Source of the DNA: Mesorhizobium sp. 65-26
GTDB taxonomy: Bacteria; Pseudomonadota; Alphaproteobacteria; Rhizobiales; Rhizobiaceae
Assembly: GCA_001899205.1 (NCBI GenBank)
Contig: MKVL01000038.1
Span: 1,938-65,937, forward strand
DNA length: 64,000 nucleotides
Direction of reading: 5' to 3'
This document shows, piece by piece, positions 17,961 to 25,876 of this stretch. The notes under the pieces are model-generated. The model saw nothing but the letters and a program-made list of their open reading frames with translations. It made no database searches and was not told the origin of the DNA. Both the position numbers and the translations under genes were made by a program. Position 1 is the stretch's first letter, and every line of letters starts with the position of its first letter.

Positions 17961-18473
17961 TCAGTCGGGAATGGTCAGCGGACCGCAGTCATCATCCGCG
18001 ACGAAGACGGCGAGCAACTGCGCGGGCTGGGTCGCCGAAGGATTCTCGGCAAAGAGATGGATGGCGCCGGGCGGCTCGAACCAGGTCTGGCCCTTGGTGA
18101 AGCTGCCGACCGGGCCACCTTCCAGTTGGGAGCGCAGCGTGCCGTTCAGCACGAACGCCATGACCGAACCCGGGTGGCGGTGCCGGGGCGTATAGGCGTT
18201 GGGCGGAAAGTCCACGAGCGCGGTGGTCATCGATTTTCCCGGAACATTGGGCAGTCTTTCACACGACAGCACCTTCACCGTGGTCTTCGGCCGCGCCTCG
18301 CCGCCCGCTTCGGCGTCGGCCATCATGTGGATGTGCGCCGGCGCCTGCCCGTCGGGGAAGGCCGCGAACGTCCGATAGCCCGCCGGCAGTGCCAGCATGG
18401 CCGATGCACCGGCGGCCGCGCCGACCAGGACAAGAGGCCAGGCCGATCGTATCCCGGAATGGCTCGCGCCCAT
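17961..18473 (-). CDS. Membrane-anchored or secreted cupin-domain protein
   Basis: 170 residues. The N-terminus has a hydrophobic segment (AWPLVLVGAAAGASAMLALPAG) that is either a signal peptide or an anchor. The rest is a cupin barrel: TPRHRHPGSVMAFVLNGTL gives the metal-binding His residues of motif 1, and GQTWFEPPGAIHLF the second. Such proteins are often dioxygenase-like or bind small ligands in the periplasm, and the substrate is unknown. It follows the SDR gene by 20 bp on the same strand, so both are probably transcribed together under the MarR-type operator at 19247-19289. Confidence 0.8.
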   Translation of the reverse strand: MGASHSGIRSAWPLVLVGAAAGASAMLALPAGYRTFAAFPDGQAPAHIHMMADAEAGGEARPKTTVKVLSCERLPNVPGKSMTTALVDFPPNAYTPRHRHPGSVMAFVLNGTLRSQLEGGPVGSFTKGQTWFEPPGAIHLFAENPSATQPAQLLAVFVADDDCGPLTIPD

Positions 18474-18493
18474 GCCAGATATCCTTGCTGCGA

Positions 18494-19225
18494 TCAGGCA
18501 GGTAGGCGAAACCCGGCGCTCCAGCCGAGTTCCGCCACCGCCTTGCGCGTCGAGACATGCGCGTTGGGCTCTGCGACGTTGAACGCGCCCGGCTTGCCAT
18601 GGTCGATGGCGAGCAGGGCGGCGTGGGCGGCGGCATCGACATGGACCGGCGCCGCGCCGCCCGGCGCGTCCGCTCCCGTGCCCAGGCCGTAGAGATTGCC
18701 GTAGCGCAGCACGATGCCCTCCAGTCGCGGCGTGCCGAGGACGGCCGTCTCGAGCGCGATCACACCGCCCACGGTGATCCCCCTGTTGCCCTCGGCCCCG
18801 CCGTCGAGTGGATCCGCCTCGTCATGCGGCTCGGGGCCTGGCGCATATGCCCAGGCGATGCTCTGTGCGACCAGCCGGCGCGCGCCGGCGGATTTCGCCG
18901 CCGCGACGAGGTTGCGCGTCCCCTCCTCGCGGATGCGAGCGTTGCGCGCGATCGCCTCGCCCATGCGGGCCGGATCGAGACCCGGCGGCAGGTCGGTGAG
19001 CTGATGGATGACGATCTCGGGCTTCGCCGAAGCGACGGCGTCATGCAGCCCGGCTGCGTCGAACACGTCGAGAAGAACGGGATCGGCGCCCAACGCGCGC
19101 AGTTCATCGACCTTCCCGGACTGGCGCGTGGTTGCGGCGACGCGATGGCCGGCACCGACGAGCAACGGGATCAGGCGGCGTCCGATCGCTCCGGAACCGC
19201 CGGCGAGAAAGATGCGATGGCCCAT
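18494..19225 (-). CDS. NAD(P)-dependent epimerase/reductase, extended SDR type
   Basis: 243 residues. The Rossmann nucleotide site is FLAGGSGAIGRRLIPLL at the N-terminus, with the Arg of TTRQSGK suggesting NADP(H). Later parts resemble atypical extended SDRs (QSIAWAYAPGPEP, VLRYGNLYG). The substrate is not known. Two ATGs are possible; 19225 is preferred because GGAG then lies 9 bases upstream, while it would be only 3 bases from ATG 19231. It is divergent from marR, with the shared palindrome between them, so induction through MarR release is likely. Confidence 0.8.
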   Translation of the reverse strand: MGHRIFLAGGSGAIGRRLIPLLVGAGHRVAATTRQSGKVDELRALGADPVLLDVFDAAGLHDAVASAKPEIVIHQLTDLPPGLDPARMGEAIARNARIREEGTRNLVAAAKSAGARRLVAQSIAWAYAPGPEPHDEADPLDGGAEGNRGITVGGVIALETAVLGTPRLEGIVLRYGNLYGLGTGADAPGGAAPVHVDAAAHAALLAIDHGKPGAFNVAEPNAHVSTRKAVAELGWSAGFRLPA

Positions 19226-19246
19226 CGTCATTCGCTCCGTGTCGCG

Positions 19247-19289
19247 ATAATATCAGAACTCGAACAACATATAAGAGCTCTGATATTAT
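19247..19289. promoter_or_regulatory. MarR-type operator: 15-bp inverted repeat in the divergent promoter
   Basis: The left arm (19247-19261, ATAATATCAGAACTC) and right arm (19275-19289) are inverted copies matching at 14 of 15 positions, with a 13-bp spacer. The right arm runs into the ATG of the marR gene at 19288, so a bound protein would block its translation start region and promoter, and the left arm lies just before the SDR start on the other strand. This arrangement is typical for MarR autorepression with control of a divergent target gene. Confidence 0.8.
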
Positions 19290-19752
19290 GCGCAAGCGGA
19301 ATCCAACGGCCGCCATCCCCGCCCCCGGCGAAGGCAAGCGCGGCGAGGAAGGCTATCTCGGCTATCTGTTGCGGCAGGCCGCCGGCGCCTACAGGCTGCG
19401 GGTCGAGCGGGCTCTGTCCGATCTCGGCGTGACGCCGCCGCAATTTGCCACGCTCACCATGCTGTCGGCCTATCCCGGCCTATCGAACGCGGACCTCGCC
19501 CGCCTGGCAGTGCTGACGCCGCAGACCGTGAGCGTGATCGTCGGCAACCTCGAAAAGGCCGGCGCGCTGGTCCGCAAGCCACATGCCGTGCACGGCCGCA
19601 TCCAGCATCTCGACCTCAGCGACAGCGGCCGCGCCTTGCTCGGCAAATGCCGCGAAAGGGTGCAGAAGCTGGAAAGGGAGCTGACCGTCGGCCTTGCCGC
19701 CGAGGAGGAACGTGCCGTGCGGCGCTGGCTGGTCGGCATCGCGACGGCCTAG
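19288..19752 (+). CDS. MarR-family transcriptional regulator
   Basis: 154 residues. The winged-helix domain spans about 35-125: LSDLGVTPPQFATLTMLSAYPG, SNADLARLAVLTPQTVSVIV (recognition helix) and the wing RKPHAVHGRIQHLDLSDSG. Terminal helices serve dimerisation. MarR proteins repress by binding palindromes and let go on ligand binding. The palindrome overlapping its own start codon and facing the divergent SDR-cupin pair makes that pair the likely target. No classical ribosome site is visible before the ATG, as that sequence is taken by the operator. Confidence 0.9.
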   Translation: MRKRNPTAAIPAPGEGKRGEEGYLGYLLRQAAGAYRLRVERALSDLGVTPPQFATLTMLSAYPGLSNADLARLAVLTPQTVSVIVGNLEKAGALVRKPHAVHGRIQHLDLSDSGRALLGKCRERVQKLERELTVGLAAEEERAVRRWLVGIATA

Positions 19753-19755
19753 ACC

Positions 19756-19860
19756 TAGAGCAATTCCAGCAAAAGTGCGTAGCGGTTTTGCGTCCGGAAT
19801 TGCGTAAAAACAAAGAGCTAGAGCAATTCCGGCGATTCAGTTTTCGCCGGAATTGCTCTA
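19756..19860. repeat. Palindromic intergenic repeat between convergent genes
   Basis: The element begins TAGAGCAATTCC and ends GGAATTGCTCTA, so its two ends are inverted copies. The right half alone (19819-19860) is a perfect 17-bp stem with an 8-base loop. CTAG occurs at both ends (19755 and 19858). It lies between the marR stop and the convergent monooxygenase gene, whose TAG stop is its last three bases. Elements of this sort are scattered in Mesorhizobium genomes. The long stem may also serve as a transcription end for both genes. Confidence 0.8.
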
Positions 19861-20157
19861 GATCGGAGCGCCCTCGCCCGCCTCGTGGAGCAAAAGGTTC
19901 CGCTCCCCGATGCCGAGATCGCTCCAGCGCGCGCGCCATTCGGCGATATGCGCCGACTTGAAATGCGCATCGAGCGCGGCCCTGTCGCTCCAGGCCTCCG
20001 AGACATGGATCAGGCCCGCGTCCAGCACATCCTGCGCATAGGAATACGCAAGGCAGCCCGGCTCGGCGCGGCTGGCCGAGATCATCCTTTCCATAACCGG
20101 CCTGGCCTCCGCTAGCCGCTCGGCCGGCATGCGAATGGTGCCGATGATCAGCAGCAT
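19858..20157 (-). CDS. Antibiotic-biosynthesis-monooxygenase (ABM) fold protein
   Basis: 99 residues, the full length of a one-domain ABM protein (YgiN-like quinol monooxygenase family). Typical parts are IIGTIRMPAERLAEARPVMERM, SRAEPGCLAYSYAQD, VSEAWSDRAALDAHFKSAHI. Such enzymes oxidise quinols or polyketide-like compounds without a cofactor, or detoxify. The substrate is unknown. Its stop codon belongs to the palindromic repeat, so the present C-terminus (HEAGEGAPI) may have been set by insertion of that repeat. Confidence 0.82.
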   Translation of the reverse strand: MLLIIGTIRMPAERLAEARPVMERMISASRAEPGCLAYSYAQDVLDAGLIHVSEAWSDRAALDAHFKSAHIAEWRARWSDLGIGERNLLLHEAGEGAPI

Positions 20158-20245
20158 GCTCTTGTCCTCGCGAATAGCCAGATGAGCACGGCGGCCTCCG
20201 CTGCTAAGTGTTCCTCCGGGTTCGATGGGTAATCTGTAGCCCTAC

Positions 20246-21799
20246 CTAACGCGGAGCATTGAACTTTTTTTGATTTTCCGAGGCCGCAGCTTTGCGTACG
20301 ACAATCTCTTCAAATGCGGCAAATCCGCTTCTCACAACCTTCGCCTCGAAGTCGGTGTAGAAGGGCGCTATCAAGCTAAGATTTGGACGCTTTCGGTCTC
20401 TTATATACGGTTCGAATTGCCCATCGGATTTGCGAGATCCTCTCTCGAAGAGCTCACGGTACCGTCTAGGGGTGACACCGTGGAAATGCTCGAACTTAAC
20501 CGCCTCATACGTCTCGTAGCGCCCGCGTGAGGCTCCTTCTATCTGGATGGAATCGGAATGCAAGTCGCCGGCGAGGCTTTTGGGATAAGGCTCTAAGAAG
20601 ACAACTTTCTTGAGCCCCGCAGAGACAATGTGCTTGGCGCACATATGACACGGGAAAGTGGTACAAAAAAGGGTGGCATCAGCAACGGATAAGCCCAGCC
20701 TAGCCGCGTCAGAAATGGCTGACATTTCAGCGTGGACAATCCGGCCGTATTCCAAAGCATCCATAAACTGGGATTCCCTGACAGCCTCCTTCTTCGCGAA
20801 TTCATCGAAGCTCAGTGGGGATTCTGCGGCAGCAAATATCTCGGCAAGAATCTCTCGCTTCCTGCCGTCGTTGGAGTCGAAGCCGATCGTGTACTCTCTG
20901 GCGTCGTAGGGCGCCTCGTCACACCAGTATGTACCGCCTCCAGCCTTTGGCACCTCGTTTGAGCCCAGACTGATTACCTCACCACTACTGCGAAAGATAG
21001 CCGCACCGACCTGACGGGAAAGATCAAGCGTGCGCAAAGCCGCCGCTTTTGCAGCGAACATACCGTATTCAAGCTTGGTCGGCGAAATTGAATTGGAAGA
21101 GAATATTAATTCGAGGAACCGAGTGACTTGTTTATCAGCGCCGTCGTGCTCAACTGCGTCGCAATTTACGATAAAATCTGCGTCGTGAAATATCTTTGTG
21201 AGTCTCTGACCATGAAGATTTTTCTTTTCATTTTCATCTCTGGCCACAAGGTCGTGCGCTATGCTCCGCGATTCTGATTGGTCTGCCGTTCCTCTATCGT
21301 GTGCGATTCGATGGCTGAGGTAGTCGATTCTCGATTTCTTGCTTGAATAGATTGATATCTGGAAGAATAATCTTCCGTATACCGATCTCATCAGGTCTAT
21401 TTCTTCCTTTCTTTTGAATTGATGTATTATATATACACGCTTTTGGTACGATATTTGTTGCTTTTTCTTAAATTCCCTCTCACGTATCTTCGCGATACGA
21501 AATACCGCATGAGCGGCCAACACAGAGTCATCATTAAATTCTTCTCTAATTTTGTTTCCAAAATCAATATAACTGAAAATTCTCCGATCTATGGGCTTCT
21601 TTGTAAGCGGAAGGTCAATATAAAGAGATTTCTTTAAAATGTCAAAGTAATCTGTTACCTTAATATCAAATACATCATATCCAGAAGAGATAAAGAATCG
21701 AGATATACTCGATATAACTCCCGACGTTTCGACGCCTACAGGCGAAACGAGACCTATAAATATTTCCGGGGAATCAAGTTTTTCTAGTGCGTTCTGCAC
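20246..21799 (-). CDS. AvcD-type anti-phage dCTP deaminase
   Basis: 517 residues from a GTG start preceded by AAGGGG. It has two parts. Residues 1 to about 230 form a P-loop kinase-like domain whose nucleotide loop reads GLVSPVGVETSGV, lacking the usual Lys. Residues about 245-460 form a zinc deoxycytidylate deaminase domain: HAE at 356-358 (Zn ligand and catalytic Glu) and PCHMC at 383-387 (two Zn Cys). This layout and length match the AvcD family of anti-phage deaminases, which drain dCTP/dCMP after infection. In the Vibrio system an upstream RNA, AvcI, keeps AvcD inactive. The gene is clearly more AT-rich than its surroundings, indicating transfer. Regulation and partner RNA are not proven here. 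Confidence 0.82.
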   Translation of the reverse strand: MQNALEKLDSPEIFIGLVSPVGVETSGVISSISRFFISSGYDVFDIKVTDYFDILKKSLYIDLPLTKKPIDRRIFSYIDFGNKIREEFNDDSVLAAHAVFRIAKIREREFKKKQQISYQKRVYIIHQFKRKEEIDLMRSVYGRLFFQISIYSSKKSRIDYLSHRIAHDRGTADQSESRSIAHDLVARDENEKKNLHGQRLTKIFHDADFIVNCDAVEHDGADKQVTRFLELIFSSNSISPTKLEYGMFAAKAAALRTLDLSRQVGAAIFRSSGEVISLGSNEVPKAGGGTYWCDEAPYDAREYTIGFDSNDGRKREILAEIFAAAESPLSFDEFAKKEAVRESQFMDALEYGRIVHAEMSAISDAARLGLSVADATLFCTTFPCHMCAKHIVSAGLKKVVFLEPYPKSLAGDLHSDSIQIEGASRGRYETYEAVKFEHFHGVTPRRYRELFERGSRKSDGQFEPYIRDRKRPNLSLIAPFYTDFEAKVVRSGFAAFEEIVVRKAAASENQKKFNAPR

Positions 21800-21854
21800 G
21801 TTAACAGCCCCTTAAAATTCTGGTAGCATGATTCCCCAAACCGGAGGAACGACC

Positions 21855-22064
21855 ATGCACGGCAAGCTTGGCGTAAAGGACAGCGTCTCAGTGGTGACAT
21901 CCGAATATATCGATGGGCTAATCGAGCGCAGCGGAGCATATTATTCTATTTGGCTCAAACATGATGGAAGTACAGAGGCCATCAATCTGCCCTCCGTTTC
22001 GGTACCAAGGTCACAAATCCCAACGTTGCCCCCAACGCCCACCAATATAGTCAGAGCCAAGTAG
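21855..22064 (+). CDS. Small unknown protein divergent from the deaminase
   Basis: 69 residues, starting 55 bp from the deaminase start on the opposite strand. A full GGAGG lies 6 bases before ATG 21855, better than the ATG at 21828, which has none. Features: VKDSVSVVTSEYIDGLIERSG, then YYSIWLKHDGSTEAINLPS, then a Pro/Thr-rich end. No membrane segment or known motif. The base composition is intermediate between the deaminase and the host genes. Position suggests it belongs to the same acquired unit, but a role is not known. A perfect hairpin lies 12 bp after its stop. Confidence 0.55.
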   Translation: MHGKLGVKDSVSVVTSEYIDGLIERSGAYYSIWLKHDGSTEAINLPSVSVPRSQIPTLPPTPTNIVRAK

Positions 22065-22076
22065 GCTTCGACGCCC

Positions 22077-22119
22077 CAACACAAAGGCAGGAGCGATGAA
22101 GCTGTCTGCCTTTGTGTTG
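22077..22119. terminator. Perfect 14-bp hairpin beside the deaminase island
   Basis: CAACACAAAGGCAG (22077-22090) is repeated exactly in inverted form at 22106-22119, with a 15-base loop. On + it lies 12 bp after the small ORF stop and could end its transcript, although no T-run follows. On - it would fold in RNA transcribed toward the deaminase gene, about 280 bases before its start, where an AvcI-like regulatory RNA would be expected. Which of these holds cannot be decided from sequence. Confidence 0.5.
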
Positions 22120-22550
22120 CAAAATCTATCTCCAAAAGCAATTAGTTGCCAGCCGGCGGTAGTGCTGGATCACGATCCATCCCCACATAGTTAAATAGAC
22201 AGCTCAGCAATGCTGGCGCGCCTTTCGCCGCGTGTTAGGTCTTTATTCGCAGAAAATCCGCGCTGACCAATCAACCTGCCGCAGAGGGCGAGAGGGCAAG
22301 CTTCAGAAGCCCCTCGACATGCCATGACCCTAGCGCGGCCGGTCACATCATCAAGCTAGTGCTAATATTCGCTGAAACAGACTGTCGTCCTCAGAGTTGC
22401 TAACTTCGACGGTTGCGCCTCCCTTTCATCTCCGGTCAGGGGGCGGACGCCGGCTCAGGCTAGCTCTCTCCCTCTCCCACCCTCGCGCAAGCTTGGCTCG
22501 CTACGGTCGGGGGCCTGGCCTTGCCCGGCAAATGTGGATTCGAGGACGAC
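22120..22550. other. Gene-free stretch before flhA
   Basis: About 430 bp between the hairpin and flhA. I find no convincing coding frame. The left part (to about 22250) is mixed in composition and may be the outer edge of the acquired island. The right part (about 22430-22540) is GC-rich with a TCTCTCCCTCTCCCA tract that looks like a worn rhizobial repeat. A promoter for flhA-fliR must lie here, since the operon's upstream genes are 11 kb away, but no clear -35/-10 pair stands out. Confidence 0.5.
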
Positions 22551-24638
22551 ATGGCGATCAGCGAAAGCATCTCGGCCGGCACAGCCGCCAGGAACGGCCG
22601 CGACGTCTTCTTCGCGCTCGGCATCGTCATCATCCTGGCGGTACTGTTCCTGCCGATCCCGGCCTTCCTGATTGATATCGGCCTCGCCTTCTCGATCGCG
22701 CTGTCGGTGCTGATCCTGATGGTCGGGCTGTGGATCCAGAGGCCGCTGGACTTCTCGTCCTTCCCGACCGTGCTGCTGATCGCCACCATGCTGCGACTGT
22801 CGCTCAACATCGCCACCACGCGCATGATCCTGTCGCACGGCAACGAAGGCACGCATGCCGCCGGCTATGTCATCGCCGGCTTTTCCAAGCTGGTGATGTC
22901 GAGCGATTTCGTCATCGGCCTCATCGTCTTCATGATCCTGATCGTGGTGAACTTCATCGTCATCACCAAGGGCGCCACCCGCATCGCCGAGGTCGGCGCC
23001 CGCTTCACGCTGGACGCCATTCCCGGCAAGCAGATGTCGATCGACGCCGATCTTTCCGCCGGCATGATCGACGACAAGACCGCGCAGCTTCGCCGCCGCG
23101 AGCTGGAAGAAGAATCTTCCTTCTTCGGCTCCATGGACGGCGCCTCGAAATTCGTGCGCGGCGATGCCATCGCCGGCCTGATCATCACCGCCATCAACAT
23201 CGTCGGTGGCATCGCCATCGGCTATCTCAGGCATGGCATGGGCCTCGGCGAGGCAGCCAACGTCTTCATCAAGCTGTCGGTCGGCGACGGCCTCGTCACC
23301 CAGATCCCGGCGCTGATCGTCTCGCTCGCCGCCGGCATGCTGGTCTCCAAGGGCGGCACGCGTGGCTCGGCCAACCAGGCCGTGTTCGGCCAGCTCGGCG
23401 CGCATCCGCGCGCGCTCTATGTCGCGGCCTCGCTGCTCGTCATCCTGGGCCTGATGCCCGGCCTGCCCCTCTTCCCCTTCTTCGCGCTTGCCGGCGCCAT
23501 GGCCGGCCTCGGCTACGTCATCCCGATGCGACAGAACCGCGCCGCCGCCGAGGCGGAGGCCGTCAAGGTGCGCGAGCAGGCGGCCAAGGTCGAGGAAGAG
23601 AAGAACTCGGTCAAGGCCTCGCTCGCCACGGCCGAGATCGAGCTGCTGATCGGCAAACAGCTTTCGACGCGGCTGCTGACCTCGCATCAGGAGCTGATCT
23701 TCCGCATGTCCAAGATGCGCAAGAAGTTCGCCACGCAATATGGCTTCGTGGTGCCGGAGGTGCGCGTCGCCGACGACTTCGCCATTCCGCCGAAGAGCTA
23801 TCAGATCAAGGTGCACGGCACGGTGGTGGCCGAATACCAGATGCGGGTCGGCGAGTTGATGGTGTTGCTCGGCAACCGCGACCTGCCCGACATGCCCGGC
23901 GAGGAAATCCGCGAGCCGGCCTTCGGCATGCGCGCCTATTCGGTGCTGGAGACCTTCGCAGAGGATTTGAAGCGCGAGAACTACACCTTCGCCGACAACA
24001 TGTCGGTGCTGCTCACCCACCTTTCCGAGGTCATCCGCAACAACCTGCCGCAGCTCCTATCCTACAAGGACATGAAGGCGCTGCTGGAGCGCCAGGACCA
24101 GGAATATCGCAAGCTGGCCGACGAGATCTGCACCTCGCACATCTCCTATCCCGGCCTGCAGGCCGTGCTGAAGCTGCTGCTCGCCGAGCGCGTCTCGATC
24201 CGCAACCTGCATCTGATCATCGAGGCCATCGCCGAGATCGCGCCGCATGTGCGCCGCACCGAGCAGATCGTCGAGCATGTGCGCATCCGCATGGCGCAGC
24301 AGATCTGCGGCGACCTTTCGGAAGGCGGCGTGCTGAAGGTGCTGCGGCTCGGCAATCGCTGGGATCTCGCCTTCCACCAGAGCCTCAAGCGCGACGCCAA
24401 GGGCGAGATCCGCGAATTCGACATCGACCCGCGCCAGCTCGAGGAATTCGGCCAGGACGCCACCAAGGCGATCAAGAAGCACCTCGAGGCCGGCGAGCGC
24501 TTCGTCCTCGTCACCGCGCCGGACGCGCGTCCCTATGTGCGCATGATCATCGAGCGGCTGTTCGCGACGCTGCCCGTGCTCAGCCATGTCGAGATCGCCA
24601 AGGGCGTCGAAATCAGGGTTCTCGGAACCATATCGTGA
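22551..24638 (+). CDS. flhA: Flagellar export gate protein FlhA
   Basis: 695 residues. FlhA is the large membrane component of the flagellar type III export gate. The N-terminal half has about eight membrane helices, and the cytoplasmic FHIPEP signature region is present ([60 protein letters not shown]). The C-terminal half (about 345-695) is the soluble substrate-docking domain. ATG 22551 is chosen because GAGGACG precedes it and the protein then begins MAISES. The next gene starts inside its stop codon (GTGA). Confidence 0.96.
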   Translation: MAISESISAGTAARNGRDVFFALGIVIILAVLFLPIPAFLIDIGLAFSIALSVLILMVGLWIQRPLDFSSFPTVLLIATMLRLSLNIATTRMILSHGNEGTHAAGYVIAGFSKLVMSSDFVIGLIVFMILIVVNFIVITKGATRIAEVGARFTLDAIPGKQMSIDADLSAGMIDDKTAQLRRRELEEESSFFGSMDGASKFVRGDAIAGLIITAINIVGGIAIGYLRHGMGLGEAANVFIKLSVGDGLVTQIPALIVSLAAGMLVSKGGTRGSANQAVFGQLGAHPRALYVAASLLVILGLMPGLPLFPFFALAGAMAGLGYVIPMRQNRAAAEAEAVKVREQAAKVEEEKNSVKASLATAEIELLIGKQLSTRLLTSHQELIFRMSKMRKKFATQYGFVVPEVRVADDFAIPPKSYQIKVHGTVVAEYQMRVGELMVLLGNRDLPDMPGEEIREPAFGMRAYSVLETFAEDLKRENYTFADNMSVLLTHLSEVIRNNLPQLLSYKDMKALLERQDQEYRKLADEICTSHISYPGLQAVLKLLLAERVSIRNLHLIIEAIAEIAPHVRRTEQIVEHVRIRMAQQICGDLSEGGVLKVLRLGNRWDLAFHQSLKRDAKGEIREFDIDPRQLEEFGQDATKAIKKHLEAGERFVLVTAPDARPYVRMIIERLFATLPVLSHVEIAKGVEIRVLGTIS

Positions 24639-25387
24639 CCGAGCTCTCGCAAGGCGTCGTCATAGCCGCCTTCCTCGCCTTCTGCCGCATCGGCGCCTGC
24701 TTCATGCTGATGCCTGGGCTCTCCAGCGCCCGCGTGCCGGTCCAGGTCAGGCTCTTCGTGGCGCTCGCCGCGACCGGCGGCCTGCTCGCCTTCCTGTGGG
24801 ACAGGATCTACCCCTTCGTCGACCAGCGTCCGCAGGTCCTGGCGCCGATGATCGTCTCGGAACTGCTCGTCGGCGGCCTGATCGGCGCCATGACCCGGCT
24901 CTACATGGAAGCGCTGCGCTTCATGGGCTCGGCGATCGCCATGATGATCGGCTATGGCGGCTCGGGCGGCCCGGCCATCGAGGAGCCGGAGCCGCAGGCC
25001 GCGCTCGCTGCAATCATCTCGTTCTCGGCGCTGCTCCTGCTTTTCGTGTTCGATTTCGACCACGAGATCATCAAGGCTCTGGTCGCCTCCTATACGGTGG
25101 CGCCGGTCAACGTCGTCTTCAACCCGCAGGCCGCGCTCGTCGATGTCACCGATACGCTGTCGGACGCCTTCTTCCTGGTCATCCGCCTCGGCAGCCCGTT
25201 CGTCGCCTATGCCATCCTCGTCAACCTCACGATCGGCTTCGTCAACAAGCTGACCCCGCAGGTGCCGGTCTATTTCATCTCGCTGCCCTTCGTCATCGGT
25301 GGCGGCCTGGTGATCTTCTACTTCGCCATCGGCACGCTGCTGTCACTGTTCGCCAACGGCTTTGCCGACCTCACGCTCGCACGGTAG
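24635..25387 (+). CDS. fliR: Flagellar export apparatus protein FliR
   Basis: 250 residues with about six membrane helices. FliR joins FliP and FliQ in the export pore. Typical parts: [28 protein letters not shown] near the start and [25 protein letters not shown] near residue 200. The GTG start at 24635 overlaps the flhA stop by 4 bases. This overlap and the conserved N-terminus define it, although the frame stays open far upstream inside flhA by chance. A coiled-coil gene follows after 3 bp. Confidence 0.95.
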   Translation: MTELSQGVVIAAFLAFCRIGACFMLMPGLSSARVPVQVRLFVALAATGGLLAFLWDRIYPFVDQRPQVLAPMIVSELLVGGLIGAMTRLYMEALRFMGSAIAMMIGYGGSGGPAIEEPEPQAALAAIISFSALLLLFVFDFDHEIIKALVASYTVAPVNVVFNPQAALVDVTDTLSDAFFLVIRLGSPFVAYAILVNLTIGFVNKLTPQVPVYFISLPFVIGGGLVIFYFAIGTLLSLFANGFADLTLAR

Positions 25388-25390
25388 CCC

Positions 25391-25774
25391 ATGAGCACGC
25401 GCAAGGAACGCCTGGGCAAGCTGGTGAAGGTGCAGGAGCAGTTGAAGGCGCTGCACGAGACCCGCCACGCGACCTTCCTCGCCCATGCCGCGAGCGCCGA
25501 GGCTGAAGCGAAGGCGCTGGTCGAGCATTTCGGCTCGAGCGATGCGTTGTCGAGCCAGTTTCCCGACCTCTACCACCGTCGCATCGTCAACGCCGTCACC
25601 CGCAAGGAAGCGAGCCTGGAAAGCGCGCGCCAGGAGGCAACCCTCGTCGCCGCCGCGACCGCGCGCGTCGACATGGTCGAACGCTCCTATCAGGAGGCGA
25701 GCCGCCGCGACGAGCGTGAACGCTCCGACCGCGAGCGCCTGGAACTGATCGAGCAGAAGCGGAGCGAGGAATAG
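25391..25774 (+). CDS. Coiled-coil flagellar-cluster protein, FliJ-like
   Basis: 127 residues, almost wholly charged helix with heptad-like spacing (KERLGKLVKVQEQLKALHETR, ARVDMVERSYQEASRRDERERSDRERLEL). FliJ, the stalk-like partner of the FliI ATPase in the export machine, is a coiled coil of this size. No fliJ is seen elsewhere in the window. It lies 3 bp after fliR. Sequence similarity to FliJ cannot be judged by eye, so the role is an inference from shape, size and place. Confidence 0.65.
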   Translation: MSTRKERLGKLVKVQEQLKALHETRHATFLAHAASAEAEAKALVEHFGSSDALSSQFPDLYHRRIVNAVTRKEASLESARQEATLVAAATARVDMVERSYQEASRRDERERSDRERLELIEQKRSEE

Positions 25775-25876
25775 GCACGGCCGACGCGGCCATGCAACAG
25801 GCATTTCCCGCAAGCCTGCGGCAAGCTTGTTGCGGCATGATCCGTCGAGCTGGAACCGACAAAGGGCGGGCTTTTC

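Noticed and set aside
19700-22550. Integrase, att site or tRNA boundary for the deaminase island
   Set aside because: I searched for a recombinase, direct repeats at the edges and tRNA genes and found none. Transfer is inferred from composition only.
22730-24634. Open frame continuing upstream of fliR inside flhA
   Set aside because: It translates to Arg/His-rich sequence without similarity. The real fliR starts at the GTG overlapping the flhA stop.
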